DNA of 64,000 bases. It comes from an uncultured Pelagimonas sp. (GTDB taxonomy: Bacteria; Pseudomonadota; Alphaproteobacteria; Rhodobacterales; Rhodobacteraceae). Every line of letters begins with the position of its first letter. Position 1 is the stretch's first letter. Below are positions 8,710 through 17,614 of this stretch, piece by piece. Under the pieces are notes generated by a model that saw only the letters and a program-made list of their open reading frames with translations, did no database searches and had not been told where the DNA came from. Both the position numbers and the translations under genes were made by a program. The stretch covers positions 248,001 through 312,000 of the forward strand of contig NZ_CANMKO010000001.1 of the NCBI RefSeq assembly GCF_947498515.1, read 5' to 3'.

Positions 8710-9138
8710 TTAGAGGAGCGTCGAGAGAATGGTGCGCGGCGCGTCGGGAATGGGTGTTGGTTTGCTGGATTGATTGACCAGAACCTGAGCGAAAAACCCT
8801 TGGGCCGCAGGTGTTGGTGCGCCGTTGCGAAACAGGCCAATATCCATGCGGTAAGAGCTATTGCCGAGATGACCAAGCCGGAGACCGGCCTCGAGTTGAT
8901 CTGGGAAACCGATTTCCTCAAAATAGTGACAGCCATTTTCGACGACAAGAAAACGCAGTGCCTCGGGGCCACGAATGGCGAGGCCATTTTGGAGCTGCCA
9001 CAAGCTTAACGCTGTATCAAACAGCGACATATAGGTGGCGTTGTTCATATGACCGTATTCGTCATTGTCTGCCCAGCGGGTCTGAAGCGGGACAAAGGCG
9101 CGAAACGCGTCGCGCGGCAACGGGGTGGGTCGGCTCAT
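8710..9138 (-). CDS. Acyl-CoA thioesterase (4HBT hotdog family)
   Basis: A 142-residue single-hotdog protein. The active-site region WADNDEYGHMNNATYMSLFD matches the 4-hydroxybenzoyl-CoA thioesterase/YbgC-type motif with its catalytic Asp and the HxNN turn. Such enzymes hydrolyse acyl-CoA thioesters in the cytoplasm; the acyl chain preferred here cannot be read from sequence. Its ATG at 9138 overlaps the stop of the TIGR02186 gene by four bases, so it is the last gene of a three-gene minus-strand operon. Confidence 0.85.
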   Translation of the reverse strand: MSRPTPLPRDAFRAFVPLQTRWADNDEYGHMNNATYMSLFDTALSLWQLQNGLAIRGPEALRFLVVENGCHYFEEIGFPDQLEAGLRLGHLGNSSYRMDIGLFRNGAPTPAAQGFFAQVLVNQSSKPTPIPDAPRTILSTLL

Positions 9139-9884
9139 CCGCGACGGAGAAGGTTAAAGGCCGCAGATGCGCCCCAGCCCGCGGCGATCGCGATGGCCAA
9201 GGACATCAACCCGTATAGAAGCGGTTGTTGGCGCGACATGGTGTAAAGCCAGCGTTCCAGTCCAACCTTGCGCACGTCAATTTCGGTTTCATAAACAGAA
9301 ATGACCTCTTTGTTGCGGGTCAGGAATACGCGGGTTTTATAGGCCCCTTCGGTCAGATTAGCCGGCAGAGCGATGGCGGTGTCGAAGAGGGTTTGTTCCC
9401 GCAGGTTCACCTCAAAATCGCGCTGTTGGTATTTGAGTTCAGAAGTGCGGATTCGAGTCAGAGCCTCAGTAAAGCGCTGGGGGTCATCGGCGGCAACACC
9501 AACGGCGCGAATGGCGCGTTCGACGGAAATTTTGTAGCGCAGGTCTTCGACTTCGCTAATGACGACGGGCCATTCTTGCGAAGTGGCGACGGCATAAAAG
9601 CTTGGTGCGCTGTCGATCTCGACGGCCTCGGTGTTGACCCAGATACCAAAGCGGCGGTCTTTCTTGCGAACGGTGATGGGCTGGGATGGTCCTGCGACGG
9701 TGATGATCACATGAAGCGGTTCTTCTGGGATCGCCTCTTCGCGTTTGACTGCACCATAGATCAGGATTTCGGACCCGTCGAAATCGGCGGAGATGGCGAT
9801 CTCATCTTTGCTGAGGCCAAGAACGACTTCTTCGGCCCAGACTGGAAGCGAGATTAGAAGCAAAAGGGCAAGCAGGATGCGCAT
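9135..9884 (-). CDS. TIGR02186 family membrane-anchored periplasmic protein
   Basis: The 249-residue product has a cleavable-looking signal peptide (MRILLALLLLISLPVWAEE), a beta-rich periplasmic body, and one C-terminal transmembrane helix (LLYGLMSLAIAIAAGWGASAAF) followed by a short basic tail. This architecture and its position directly downstream of a TauE/SafE permease match the TIGR02186 family of alphaproteobacteria. The biochemical role is unknown; the conserved pairing suggests it helps the permease. Its start codon overlaps the stop of the permease gene by one base. Confidence 0.8.
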   Translation of the reverse strand: MRILLALLLLISLPVWAEEVVLGLSKDEIAISADFDGSEILIYGAVKREEAIPEEPLHVIITVAGPSQPITVRKKDRRFGIWVNTEAVEIDSAPSFYAVATSQEWPVVISEVEDLRYKISVERAIRAVGVAADDPQRFTEALTRIRTSELKYQQRDFEVNLREQTLFDTAIALPANLTEGAYKTRVFLTRNKEVISVYETEIDVRKVGLERWLYTMSRQQPLLYGLMSLAIAIAAGWGASAAFNLLRRG

Positions 9885-10798
9885 CAGTGACCACCTGCTG
9901 CGCCGAGGCTGAACAGCTCGCTAGGCATAATCAAAAGATCGAGCGCCAGTTTTAGGCAAACACCCAGAACCATCAGCGCCAAGAGGATGCGTAATTGTTC
10001 GGCCTTGAGTTTGGCCCCGATTACAGCACCAAATTGCGCACCGATGACACCGCCAACCAGCAAGAGAACCGCGAGAACGATATCAACGGTAAAGTTTGTC
10101 GTGGCGTGCAGTAGGGTGGTGAACGCGGTTACAAAGATGATCTGGAACAGCGATGTACCCACAACCACTTTGGTTGGCATTCCCAATAGGTAGATCATCG
10201 CCGGAACCATGATAAAGCCACCGCCAACACCCATGATCGCGGCCAGAATACCAACGCACACGCCAACGATCAGCGGCGGAATAACCGAGATATACAGACC
10301 CGAGGTGCGAAACCGCATCTTGAAGGGCAGCCCGTGAATCCAGTTGTGTTTCTTGCGCTTAGGAACCACGCCCGCTTTGGTTTTGCGGATGGCGTTCAGG
10401 CTTTCGATGAACATCAGCCCGCCGATGATGCCAAGGAAGACAACATAGCAAAGCTTGACCAGCAAATCGACTTGGCCGACGCTTTTGAGGTAGTTGAAGA
10501 CCACAACACCCAGTGCTGCCCCGGCGAGACCGCCAATGAGCAGCACCGTGCCCATTCGGAGATCGACCGTCTTTCGCCTGAAATGCGCGAGCACGCCAGA
10601 AAACGACGAGGCGACGATTTGGTTGGCTTCTGTGGCAACGGCAACCGCGGGCGGAATGCCGATAAAGAACAAAAGCGGGGTCATCAAAAACCCGCCCCCG
10701 ACGCCGAACATGCCCGAGAGTACACCCACGAGCCCGCCCAGCCCCAAAAGGAGGAACGCATTGACCGATACTTCGGCGATAGGAAGGTAGACCTGCAT
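9884..10798 (-). CDS. TauE/SafE family sulfite/anion exporter
   Basis: A 304-residue inner-membrane protein with two homologous halves, seen from the repeated glycine-rich signatures GMFGVGGGFLMTPLLFFIGI and AAIMGVGGGFIMVPAMIYLLG. Members of the family move sulfite, sulfoacetate or other organosulfur anions, so the TIGR02186 partner may belong to the same export route. I chose ATG 10798 (MQVYLPIAEV) because AGGAAAG lies five bases upstream on the minus strand; an ATG 18 bases earlier has no such site. The three-gene operon runs from here through the thioesterase. Confidence 0.87.
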   Translation of the reverse strand: MQVYLPIAEVSVNAFLLLGLGGLVGVLSGMFGVGGGFLMTPLLFFIGIPPAVAVATEANQIVASSFSGVLAHFRRKTVDLRMGTVLLIGGLAGAALGVVVFNYLKSVGQVDLLVKLCYVVFLGIIGGLMFIESLNAIRKTKAGVVPKRKKHNWIHGLPFKMRFRTSGLYISVIPPLIVGVCVGILAAIMGVGGGFIMVPAMIYLLGMPTKVVVGTSLFQIIFVTAFTTLLHATTNFTVDIVLAVLLLVGGVIGAQFGAVIGAKLKAEQLRILLALMVLGVCLKLALDLLIMPSELFSLGAAGGH

Positions 10799-11062
10799 AT
10801 TCTTTCCTAGCGTCATCGGTGGGATTTTTGCAAGTGCAGCGACGAGGGTTTACCGTTGGACTTACAAAACGATCACAACTGGACCGGAAAATGCTCAAGT
10901 ATTGAGACTTGAGATTGAAATGCTGTCCAAGCGCGTTGTTGTTGATAGCCAAAGTTGCACTATGGGACGCGGCGCACCGTGTGAAATCCGGACTCACGAA
11001 AAAGAACCCCCGCAAAAGCGGTTTGCTTTGCGGGGGGTGGATTTTGGCGGTGGCGAGCGTGT
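10799..11062. other. Gap between two minus-strand operons
   Basis: This 264-base stretch holds the terminator of the nucleoside importer operon at its right end and, presumably, the promoter of the TauE operon at its left end. I see no open frame with convincing codon use and no structured RNA gene. Confidence 0.5.
11000..11036 (-). terminator. Rho-independent terminator of the nucleoside importer operon
   Basis: CCCCCGCAAA at 11007-11016 pairs perfectly with TTTGCGGGGG at 11027-11036. Read on the minus strand, the stem is followed by TTCTTTT. It lies 27 bases beyond the stop of the last permease gene. Confidence 0.85.
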
Positions 11063-12031
11063 TTAACGCTCTTTGACGTAGGGCTCGCCTCCGGCACGGG
11101 GGGGGATGGCTTTGCCAACAAACCCAGCAAGGATCACAACGGTTAGAATGTAGGGCAGGGCCTCCATCATCTGAACCGGGATGACAACGCCGCCCAAGTC
11201 AATGTTCTGGAACCGCAAGGCGACCGCCTGAAGGAAGCCAAACAGAAGGCAGGCCATCAAGGCATACCAAGGACGCCATTTCGCAAAGATCAGAGCCGCC
11301 AAGGCGATATAGCCACGACCGGCGGTCATTTCCTTGACGAACCCGGCCTGAAGCGAGGTGGCAAGATACGCTCCGGCGATCCCACACAGCACGCCACAGA
11401 TCATCACCGCCGCATAACGCAGCCCGATGACCGAGACGCCCGCGGTGTCAACGGCATCAGGGGCCTCGCCCACAGCGCGAAGGCGCAGGCCAAAACGGGT
11501 GCGGAACAACACGAACCACGTGATCGGCACCATCAGGAAGGCGATATAGGCAAGGGCCGAATTGCCCGAGATCAGGTCCGAGTAGATCGGCCCAAGCAGG
11601 GGAACATCGCGCAAGGCGTCGGCAAAGGGCAGGGTGATTTCTTGGAACCGCTGCTCTTCTGGGATGGTTGGCGTGCGCCCGCCTTGTTTGAACCAGCTTT
11701 GGGCAATCAAGACGGTGAGACCGGAGGCAAGGAAGTTCAGAGCCACCCCGGAGATGAGCTGATTGCCACGAAAGGTGATCGAGGCAAGACCGTGGATGAG
11801 GGAGAGCGCCAGCGATGCAGCGATCCCGGCCAAGAGGCCAATCCAGACATTGCCGGTCGTAAAGGTGATCGCCGCCGAGAAGAACGCGGAAATCAGCATC
11901 TTGCCCTCAAGCCCGATGTCGAAAATACCGGCGCGTTCGCTAAACAACCCGGCCAAACAGGCCAACAAGAGCGGTGTCGACAGGCGGATTGAGCTATCGA
12001 GCACTTGGACAATGGTATCGATATCCATCAT
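11063..12031 (-). CDS. Nucleoside ABC transporter permease (NupQ/YufQ-like)
   Basis: A 322-residue polytopic protein of the BPD_transp_2 family. Signature segments include FSERAGIFDIGLEGKML near the N-terminus and TAGRGYIALAALIFAKW in the C-terminal half, as in the second permease of BMP-dependent purine nucleoside importers. It should form the membrane channel as a heterodimer with the neighbouring permease. The start codon overlaps the stop of that gene by four bases. It is the last gene of the operon and is followed by a strong terminator. Confidence 0.88.
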   Translation of the reverse strand: MMDIDTIVQVLDSSIRLSTPLLLACLAGLFSERAGIFDIGLEGKMLISAFFSAAITFTTGNVWIGLLAGIAASLALSLIHGLASITFRGNQLISGVALNFLASGLTVLIAQSWFKQGGRTPTIPEEQRFQEITLPFADALRDVPLLGPIYSDLISGNSALAYIAFLMVPITWFVLFRTRFGLRLRAVGEAPDAVDTAGVSVIGLRYAAVMICGVLCGIAGAYLATSLQAGFVKEMTAGRGYIALAALIFAKWRPWYALMACLLFGFLQAVALRFQNIDLGGVVIPVQMMEALPYILTVVILAGFVGKAIPPRAGGEPYVKER

Positions 12032-13122
12032 GCGTCTCCCTTACGGATGCTCAGGAACAGTTTTTCAAGCGGCATGCGCACCATATTATCGAGCGCCCCG
12101 GTGAACAGGATCACCAGCGCCTGAATCACGATGATCAGCTGTTGTGGAATGTTGGTCCAAAAGGCCAGTTCCGAACCGCCCTGATACATGAAGCCAAACA
12201 GCAGCGCCGCCAAGAGGATGCCAACCGGATGTGACCGGCCCATCAAGGCCACCGCGATGCCGATAAACCCGGCCCCTTCGGTGGCGTTGAGAACCAGACG
12301 CTCGGCCTCGCCCATGGTGGTGTTCAGCGCCATCATGCCCGCCAATCCGCCGGAGATCAGCATCGAGACGATGGTGATTTTGACCGGCGAGATACCGGCG
12401 TATTTGGCACCGGTTTCCGAATGACCAAAGGCGCGGATTTCATAGCCCAAACGGGTGCGCCAGATCAGGAAGTAAACCGCGACACAGGCCGCCAGCGCCA
12501 CGAAAAACGTCACATTGGCCGGGGCGTTGCGGAACATCACCGTGTCAGCGGTCGAAAACATGCTTTGGAAGGTCGGCAGGAACGTTGCCTCTGGGAATTT
12601 GGCAGTGGCCGGGTCCATCGAGCCTTGGGGGCGCAACACGTTGACTAGAATGTAGTTCAGCAGTGAAAAGGCGATAAAGTTGAACATGATCGTGGTGATA
12701 ACGATGTGGCTGCCGCGTTTGGCCTGAAGATAGGCCGGGATATAGGCCCAAGCCGCGCCGAACAGCGCCGAAATCGCCGCCGCGCCAAAGAGCGCTAGCG
12801 TCCAATGCGGCCACGGCACATAGAGACAGACCAGCGCCACGCCAAGACCACCCATCATCGCCTGACCCTCTCCACCGATGTTGAACATGCGGGCGTGAAA
12901 GGCCACGGCAACCGCCAGCCCGGTAAAGATAAAGTTGGTGGCGTAATAGAGCGTATAGCCGATCCCGCGCGAGGTGCTGAGCGCCTCTTTGACCATGATC
13001 CTAAAGGCCTCGACCGGGTTTTCCCCGATGGCGAGGATGACCAGCGCCGAAATCGCCGCGGCCAAGAGGATCGAGATCAGGGGAACAAGGACCGCATCGG
13101 CCCAGGCGGGCATCTTATCCAT
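12028..13122 (-). CDS. Nucleoside ABC transporter permease (NupP/YufP-like)
   Basis: A 364-residue permease with an N-terminal hydrophobic helix (VPLISILLAAAISALVILAIG) and the family segments FHARMFNIGGEGQAMMGGLG and ATEGAGFIGIAVALMGRSHP. These match the first permease of BMP-family nucleoside importers. The gene overlaps the ATPase gene upstream by eight bases and the second permease downstream by four, consistent with tight translational coupling. Confidence 0.88.
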   Translation of the reverse strand: MDKMPAWADAVLVPLISILLAAAISALVILAIGENPVEAFRIMVKEALSTSRGIGYTLYYATNFIFTGLAVAVAFHARMFNIGGEGQAMMGGLGVALVCLYVPWPHWTLALFGAAAISALFGAAWAYIPAYLQAKRGSHIVITTIMFNFIAFSLLNYILVNVLRPQGSMDPATAKFPEATFLPTFQSMFSTADTVMFRNAPANVTFFVALAACVAVYFLIWRTRLGYEIRAFGHSETGAKYAGISPVKITIVSMLISGGLAGMMALNTTMGEAERLVLNATEGAGFIGIAVALMGRSHPVGILLAALLFGFMYQGGSELAFWTNIPQQLIIVIQALVILFTGALDNMVRMPLEKLFLSIRKGDA

Positions 13123-14659
13123 TGGTCAGCTCCTTGGTATTGGTAACGCCGGCCATGAGTAGGCCCAGTTCGGTCTGATCGGTTTCGGACGGTAAGCGTT
13201 CGCCCATGATCTGGCCGTCAAACATCACCGCGATCCGATCAGACAGCGACATGATTTCATCAAGCTCGACCGAGACCAGCAAGATCGCCTTGCCCGCATC
13301 GCGCAGTTGCACAATCTGTTGGTGGATGAATTCGATCGCGCCGATATCAACGCCGCGCGTCGGTTGGCCGATCAACAGCAGGTCGGGGTTGCGTTCGATT
13401 TCCCGCGCCAGAACAATTTTCTGTTGGTTGCCGCCAGAGAAGTCTTTGGCGTTGAGCCATGGGTGCGGCGGGCGCACGTCAAAACGGTCCATTTTGGCTT
13501 GGGCTTCGGCTTTGATCGCCTTGTTATCCATCAAAAAACCACCGCCGGTTTCCGGGCCGCGGTGATAGCCGAACACCATGTTTTCCCAAGCGGAATAATC
13601 GAGGATCAGCCCTTCGTGGTGGCGGTCTTCGGGAACGTGGCCGATGCCACGGGCGCGGCGCGATTGACCATCGGAATGCTTGCCAGTTAGGTCCAGCTCT
13701 TCGCCATTCATGCGGATGTTGCCGGTGGCGTAGCCATAGCCGCCCAAGACGCGCATCAATTCCGATTGACCGTTGCCGGATACCCCGGCGATGCCGACGA
13801 TCTCACCGGCGCGCACATTGAGCGAAATGCCTTTGAGGCGTTCCACCCCGGCCTCGTCGATATGGCGGAGATTCTCGACCTCAAGCACCGGCTTGCCGGG
13901 TTTGGCGGGGACTTTGTCGACCCGTAGCAACACCTTGCGGCCCACCATCAGCTCGGCAAGCTCTTCTGGGCTGGTTTCAGATGTCTTGACGGTCGCAGTC
14001 ATTTCGCCGCGCCGCATCACCGACACCGTATCGGTGATCTCCATGATTTCACGCAGTTTATGGGTGATCAGGATGATCGTCTTACCCTCTTTGCGAAGGC
14101 CTTCGAGAATGCGGAACAGGTGATCGGCCTCGGCCGGGGTCAACACCCCGGTGGGTTCATCCAAAATCAGAATGTCCGCTTCGCGATAGAGCGCCTTGAG
14201 GATCTCAACCCGCTGTTGGTGACCAACAGAGAGGTCTTCGATCAAGGCATCTGGATCGACCTGAAGCTCGTATTCCTCGGCCAGATGCTTGAGAACACCG
14301 CGCGCCTTGCGCAAGCTCGGCTGGAGCATCGGGCCATCTTCGGCCCCAAGGATGACGTTTTCCAGAACCGAGAAGTTTTGCACCAGTTTAAAGTGCTGAA
14401 ACACCATGCCAATCCCGGCGGCAATCGCGGCCTGACTGTCTGGGATTTCGGTCTCTTTTCCATTGATGAAAATCTCGCCGCTGTCGGCTTTGTAAAACCC
14501 GTACAGGATCGACATCAGCGTGGATTTCCCAGCGCCGTTTTCACCGATGATCCCATGGATCGTGCCCGGCATCACCCGGATCGAGATATCCTTGTTGGCC
14601 TGAACAGGGCCAAAGGCTTTGGATATGCCTTTAAGTTCGATGGCTGCGGTTTCGGTCAT
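13115..14659 (-). CDS. Nucleoside ABC transporter ATPase with two nucleotide-binding domains
   Basis: A 514-residue double ABC protein of the sugar/nucleoside (RbsA/NupO) class. The first domain has Walker A GENGAGKSTLMSIL, signature LSVGHQQRVEILKAL and Walker B LILDEPTGVL. The second has a degenerate P-loop (GVSGNGQSELMRVLGG), signature FSGGNQQKIVLAREI and LLIGQPTRGVDIGA, where the Walker B Asp-Glu has become Gly-Gln. An altered second site is usual in this class. The start at ATG 14659 is set by GGAGG eight bases upstream; the open frame runs further upstream without a site. It powers the two downstream permeases. Confidence 0.92.
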   Translation of the reverse strand: MTETAAIELKGISKAFGPVQANKDISIRVMPGTIHGIIGENGAGKSTLMSILYGFYKADSGEIFINGKETEIPDSQAAIAAGIGMVFQHFKLVQNFSVLENVILGAEDGPMLQPSLRKARGVLKHLAEEYELQVDPDALIEDLSVGHQQRVEILKALYREADILILDEPTGVLTPAEADHLFRILEGLRKEGKTIILITHKLREIMEITDTVSVMRRGEMTATVKTSETSPEELAELMVGRKVLLRVDKVPAKPGKPVLEVENLRHIDEAGVERLKGISLNVRAGEIVGIAGVSGNGQSELMRVLGGYGYATGNIRMNGEELDLTGKHSDGQSRRARGIGHVPEDRHHEGLILDYSAWENMVFGYHRGPETGGGFLMDNKAIKAEAQAKMDRFDVRPPHPWLNAKDFSGGNQQKIVLAREIERNPDLLLIGQPTRGVDIGAIEFIHQQIVQLRDAGKAILLVSVELDEIMSLSDRIAVMFDGQIMGERLPSETDQTELGLLMAGVTNTKELTNG

Positions 14660-14861
14660 CCGTCCTCCACGAGAGCATGTCTTTGTTTGTCGCCGAAGGG
14701 GCCAAAGCCCGGTGGCGTTTTTTTGCTCAAAGCACATTTGTTTTGCTTTGTGGCACATGAGTCAAGGCCAAGCGCATTGGAAAAGGCTGGATTTCGTAAC
14801 GAAATCTTCATGGCGCGCCAGACGGTTGCAAAATGCAGGTCACAGAACGGGCCTATTGGAA
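14660..14861. other. Intra-operon gap between binding-protein and ATPase genes
   Basis: The roughly 200 bases between the terminator hairpin and the ATPase start contain the inverted repeat GATTTCGT-A-ACGAAATC at 14790-14806 and the 10-bp palindrome TGGCGCGCCA at 14811-14820. No gene is visible. The first resembles the centre of the palindrome at 99-118. Either could be an operator or a recurrent extragenic palindrome. Confidence 0.45.
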
Positions 14862-14892
14862 ACAAAAAGGCCGCGCCAAGTCAGGCGCGGCC
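14862..14892 (-). terminator. Terminator hairpin after the BMP-family binding-protein gene
   Basis: GGCCGCGCC at 14869-14877 pairs with GGCGCGGCC at 14884-14892 around a six-base loop. On the minus strand it is followed by TTTTTG. It lies 26 bases beyond the binding-protein stop and ahead of the ATPase gene. It probably gives partial termination, so that binding protein is made in excess over membrane components. Confidence 0.82.
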
Positions 14893-14917
14893 TAAAGCAA
14901 AGCCTAATCCGGGTGGA

Positions 14918-15925
14918 TTAGAATTTCAGAACGGGGCAGGTGTCGTCCGACGAATAGTCGTGAACTTTAAGTTCACCTGCGATGATCTGATCGCGCGCGG
15001 CGTCAACGGCGGCTTTCATATCATCGGACACCAGCGATGCGTTATGCTCGTCCAGAGCATAGCCCACACCTTCTTCGGCGAGGCCGAAGACTTTGACAGT
15101 GCCGGTTTCGAGATCAGCACCAGCAGTCATCGAATCAAATACAGCCACGTCAACGCGCTTGAGCATCGAGGTCAGAACCTGACCGGGGTGCATGTGGTTC
15201 TGGTTGCTGTCAACGCCGACGGACAGGATGTTTTCTTTGGCTGCGGTTTGCAGAACACCGATGCCGGTGCCGCCTGCCGCTGCATAGATCACGTCCGCGC
15301 CTTGGCTGATCTGTGCACGCGCCAGCTCAGACCCTTTTACCGGGTCATTCCATGCGGCAGGGGTGGTGCCGGTCATGTTGGACACAACGGTCGCATCTGG
15401 GTTTGCCGCCAGAACACCTTGGGCGTAGCCACAGGCGAATTTACGGATCAATGGGATGTCCATGCCGCCAATAAAGCCAACAGTTTTCGACTCGGACGCC
15501 ATGCCGGCCATCATGCCAACAAGGTAAGAACCTTCGTGCTCGGAGAACAGGATCGACACAACATTCGGGTGCTTGGCAGGGTCAACCCAGCCGTCAATGG
15601 TGACGAACTTTGTGTCAGGATAATCCGCTGCAACCGCGTCGATCGACCCAGCGATGGCAAAGCCAGTGGTGACAACAGGGTTGAAACCCGCTTCGGCGAA
15701 ACGGCGCAGGGCCTGCTCGCGCTGGGCTTCGGACTGAATTTCGATGTCTTTGTACGTGCCGCCGGTTTCCTTGGCCCAACGCTCAGCGCCACCAAAGGCC
15801 GCTTCGTTGAAGGATTTGTCGAACTTGCCGCCCAGATCATAGATCAGCGCCGGGTCAGCCAGAGCTGCGCCAGCGGAAAGTGCCAGAGCTGCGGCCGAGC
15901 CGAGAATTGTTTTCATGAAAGTCAT
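14918..15925 (-). CDS. BMP family ABC transporter substrate-binding protein
   Basis: The 335-residue product begins MTFMKTILGSAAALALSAGAALAD, a classical Sec signal peptide, so it is periplasmic. The mature part begins PALIYDLGGKFDKSFNEAAFGGAERW, typical of the basic membrane protein family that binds purine nucleosides and related ligands. ATG 15925 is preferred over 15916 because GGGAG lies seven bases upstream. It is the first gene of the importer operon, separated from the ATPase gene by a terminator hairpin. Ligand identity is inferred from the family and from the YufOPQ-like partners. Confidence 0.9.
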   Translation of the reverse strand: MTFMKTILGSAAALALSAGAALADPALIYDLGGKFDKSFNEAAFGGAERWAKETGGTYKDIEIQSEAQREQALRRFAEAGFNPVVTTGFAIAGSIDAVAADYPDTKFVTIDGWVDPAKHPNVVSILFSEHEGSYLVGMMAGMASESKTVGFIGGMDIPLIRKFACGYAQGVLAANPDATVVSNMTGTTPAAWNDPVKGSELARAQISQGADVIYAAAGGTGIGVLQTAAKENILSVGVDSNQNHMHPGQVLTSMLKRVDVAVFDSMTAGADLETGTVKVFGLAEEGVGYALDEHNASLVSDDMKAAVDAARDQIIAGELKVHDYSSDDTCPVLKF

Positions 15926-16050
15926 GTGTTGCTCCCAGGTGTGAACGACGGACAGAGTCGCCGTTTCGTTTGTGATAGGCAATAAAGACGCAAGGGGCGT
16001 GCGGCGGTCAACCGGAATCTTGGAATTCGGGGGGTTTAGGGGCGATTCCG

Positions 16051-16491
16051 CTAGGTCAGCGCACAGCGCATAACCACGGCGTCCTCGGCCGGGGCATTGA
16101 TGCGCGTATAATACCCTTTTCGACGGCCAACTTCTTGGAAGTCAAAGCTTTTGTAAAGCTCCATCGCGGCGCTATTCCCCGAGGCAACCTCAAGGAAAAC
16201 CGTGTCGATACCGCGTGTCGAAAAATTTGACCAAAGGGTCCGAAAAAGCCCGGACGCAATGCCTTGACGGCGGTGATCTGGGCTTACGGCGATGGTTAGA
16301 ATCTCTGCTTCAGGTGCAATGCAGCTGGCGAGGACAAAGCCGTAGTCAGTGATCACAGAGATGACATCGGCCCGGTTCAAAAGCGTTGTGATTTCAGATT
16401 CGTCCCAAGGGCGATCGGGAAAACAGCGCGCATAAAGCGCGGTCATGTCCTCGGGTGTCATGGCCGGGTGTGTTTTGGTGGGGGAGGTCAC
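16051..16491 (-). CDS. rimI: GNAT acetyltransferase, probable RimI (ribosomal protein bS18 N-acetyltransferase)
   Basis: A 146-residue GNAT protein with the acetyl-CoA-binding motif ILTIAVSPDHRRQGIASGLFRTL followed by VFLEVASGNSAAMELYKSFDFQEVGRRKGYY, which matches RimI. Its start overlaps the tsaB stop by four bases; tsaB-rimI adjacency is widespread and supports the assignment. RimI acetylates the N-terminal alanine of ribosomal protein S18, though some RimI-like enzymes have broader targets. Confidence 0.85.
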   Translation of the reverse strand: MTSPTKTHPAMTPEDMTALYARCFPDRPWDESEITTLLNRADVISVITDYGFVLASCIAPEAEILTIAVSPDHRRQGIASGLFRTLWSNFSTRGIDTVFLEVASGNSAAMELYKSFDFQEVGRRKGYYTRINAPAEDAVVMRCALT

Positions 16492-17159
16492 GCAGGCGGG
16501 TCCGCCAAAATAACCGGTGGCGCGTTGCGTGAGGGGGCGGCATCGGCCGGGCGCAAGTAAAGCGGGGCCGGGGGCGTTGGGGTGGTGTTATCCATGTTAA
16601 GCATGGCTTGACGCGCAATGGCTTCGGCCATTGAGTATTTCGCGGTCAACACGCGGCCACCGGTGCGCTTGGCGATCTCATCGGCCTGTGCGCCAATTAC
16701 TGCGGCTTCGGCCTTGGGGTTTGGCAGTACAAGCGTATCTATATCACAGAGCGCGGCGGCGCTCCCGCTGGTGTCATTCAACGTATGTACATAAAGCCGG
16801 TCGCGCGGGGCGGCGACGCTACAGACAACCGGGATGTCAATGCCAAGCGCCATGGCCTGAAACTGTGACACACCTATGGCAGGAATACCCAACGCCAAAG
16901 CCAAGCCACGGGCGGCAGATACAGAAATGCGGATGCCGGTGAAATTGCCGGGGCCGATACCAACGCCGATGGCGTTTAGGTCGGACAATTCCACGTCACC
17001 AGCGGCCAAAACCTCTTGAATCAGGGGCATGATGCGTTCGGCCTGACCACGGGCCATGTCTTGGGTTTGAGAGGCGATAAGCGTGTCACCGCGCAGCAAA
17101 GCGGCAGTGCAATGAGGGCCGGAGGTGTCGAAACCGAGGATCAGAGGCGCATGTGTCAT
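16488..17159 (-). CDS. tsaB: tRNA t6A biosynthesis protein TsaB
   Basis: A 223-residue ASKHA-fold protein that scaffolds TsaD for N6-threonylcarbamoylation of A37 in ANN-decoding tRNAs. It begins MTHAPLILGFDTSGPHCTAALL, with RGQAERIMPLIQEVL and GVGIGPGNFTGIRISVSAARGLALAL, all characteristic of TsaB. ATG 17159 overlaps the stop of the upstream GFA-like gene; the longer open frame adds a non-conserved extension. Partner rimI follows with overlap. Confidence 0.93.
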   Translation of the reverse strand: MTHAPLILGFDTSGPHCTAALLRGDTLIASQTQDMARGQAERIMPLIQEVLAAGDVELSDLNAIGVGIGPGNFTGIRISVSAARGLALALGIPAIGVSQFQAMALGIDIPVVCSVAAPRDRLYVHTLNDTSGSAAALCDIDTLVLPNPKAEAAVIGAQADEIAKRTGGRVLTAKYSMAEAIARQAMLNMDNTTPTPPAPLYLRPADAAPSRNAPPVILADPPA

Positions 17160-17614
17160 GGCGTGTCTGTGCCGCGAGTGGGTCCAGAAGACAAGCCAGA
17201 AGACAAGAGTGTCACCCGCGCCGAGGCGTCGGATTTTGGCAAATCGTCGGTAAGATGTAGCCAATTGAGCCGCGATCCAAAATGCGAATGGTGCTGGGGA
17301 GGAAGAGTGTCAGGGTGATCAAACAGGCCGACGGGGATGAAAATTTGATCAGGCAGATAGTCGAAACGCGCCGCCAAGGGCGAGCCGCAATCACGGCAGT
17401 TGGCCCGCGTGACACCCGCGACGCTGGATTTCCAATGTAAGTCCGGGGTGAAGCGAACGGCGTTTGGTGACATGGCTGCAAAAGCCGAGATTGGCGCGCC
17501 CGACCAGCGCCGACAATCGCCACAATGACAATAGGCCACCGTCAAAGGTGGCCCATCGGCGTGCATCAAAGTTTTGCCGCAATAACAGCGGCCTGACAGG
17601 GCGTCAGACGGCAA
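17156..17614 (-). CDS. GFA family zinc-binding protein
   Basis: A 152-residue protein of the glutathione-dependent formaldehyde-activating (GFA/CENP-V) fold. It has the zinc ligands GRCYCGK near the N-terminus, AYCHCGDCRRWSG about 20 residues later, and NCRDCGSPL in the middle. Most GFA family members have no demonstrated formaldehyde activity, so only the fold and metal binding are secure. The last 20 residues are low in complexity (SSGLSSGPTRGTDTP). The gene overlaps both the NifU-like gene and tsaB. Confidence 0.83.
   Translation of the reverse strand: MPSDALSGRCYCGKTLMHADGPPLTVAYCHCGDCRRWSGAPISAFAAMSPNAVRFTPDLHWKSSVAGVTRANCRDCGSPLAARFDYLPDQIFIPVGLFDHPDTLPPQHHSHFGSRLNWLHLTDDLPKSDASARVTLLSSGLSSGPTRGTDTP

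Noticed and set aside
14060-15985. A 641-codon open frame on the plus strand opposite the nucleoside importer genes
   Set aside because: It lies antisense to two strongly supported genes and has no family resemblance. Long antisense frames are common in GC-rich genomes with this codon bias.
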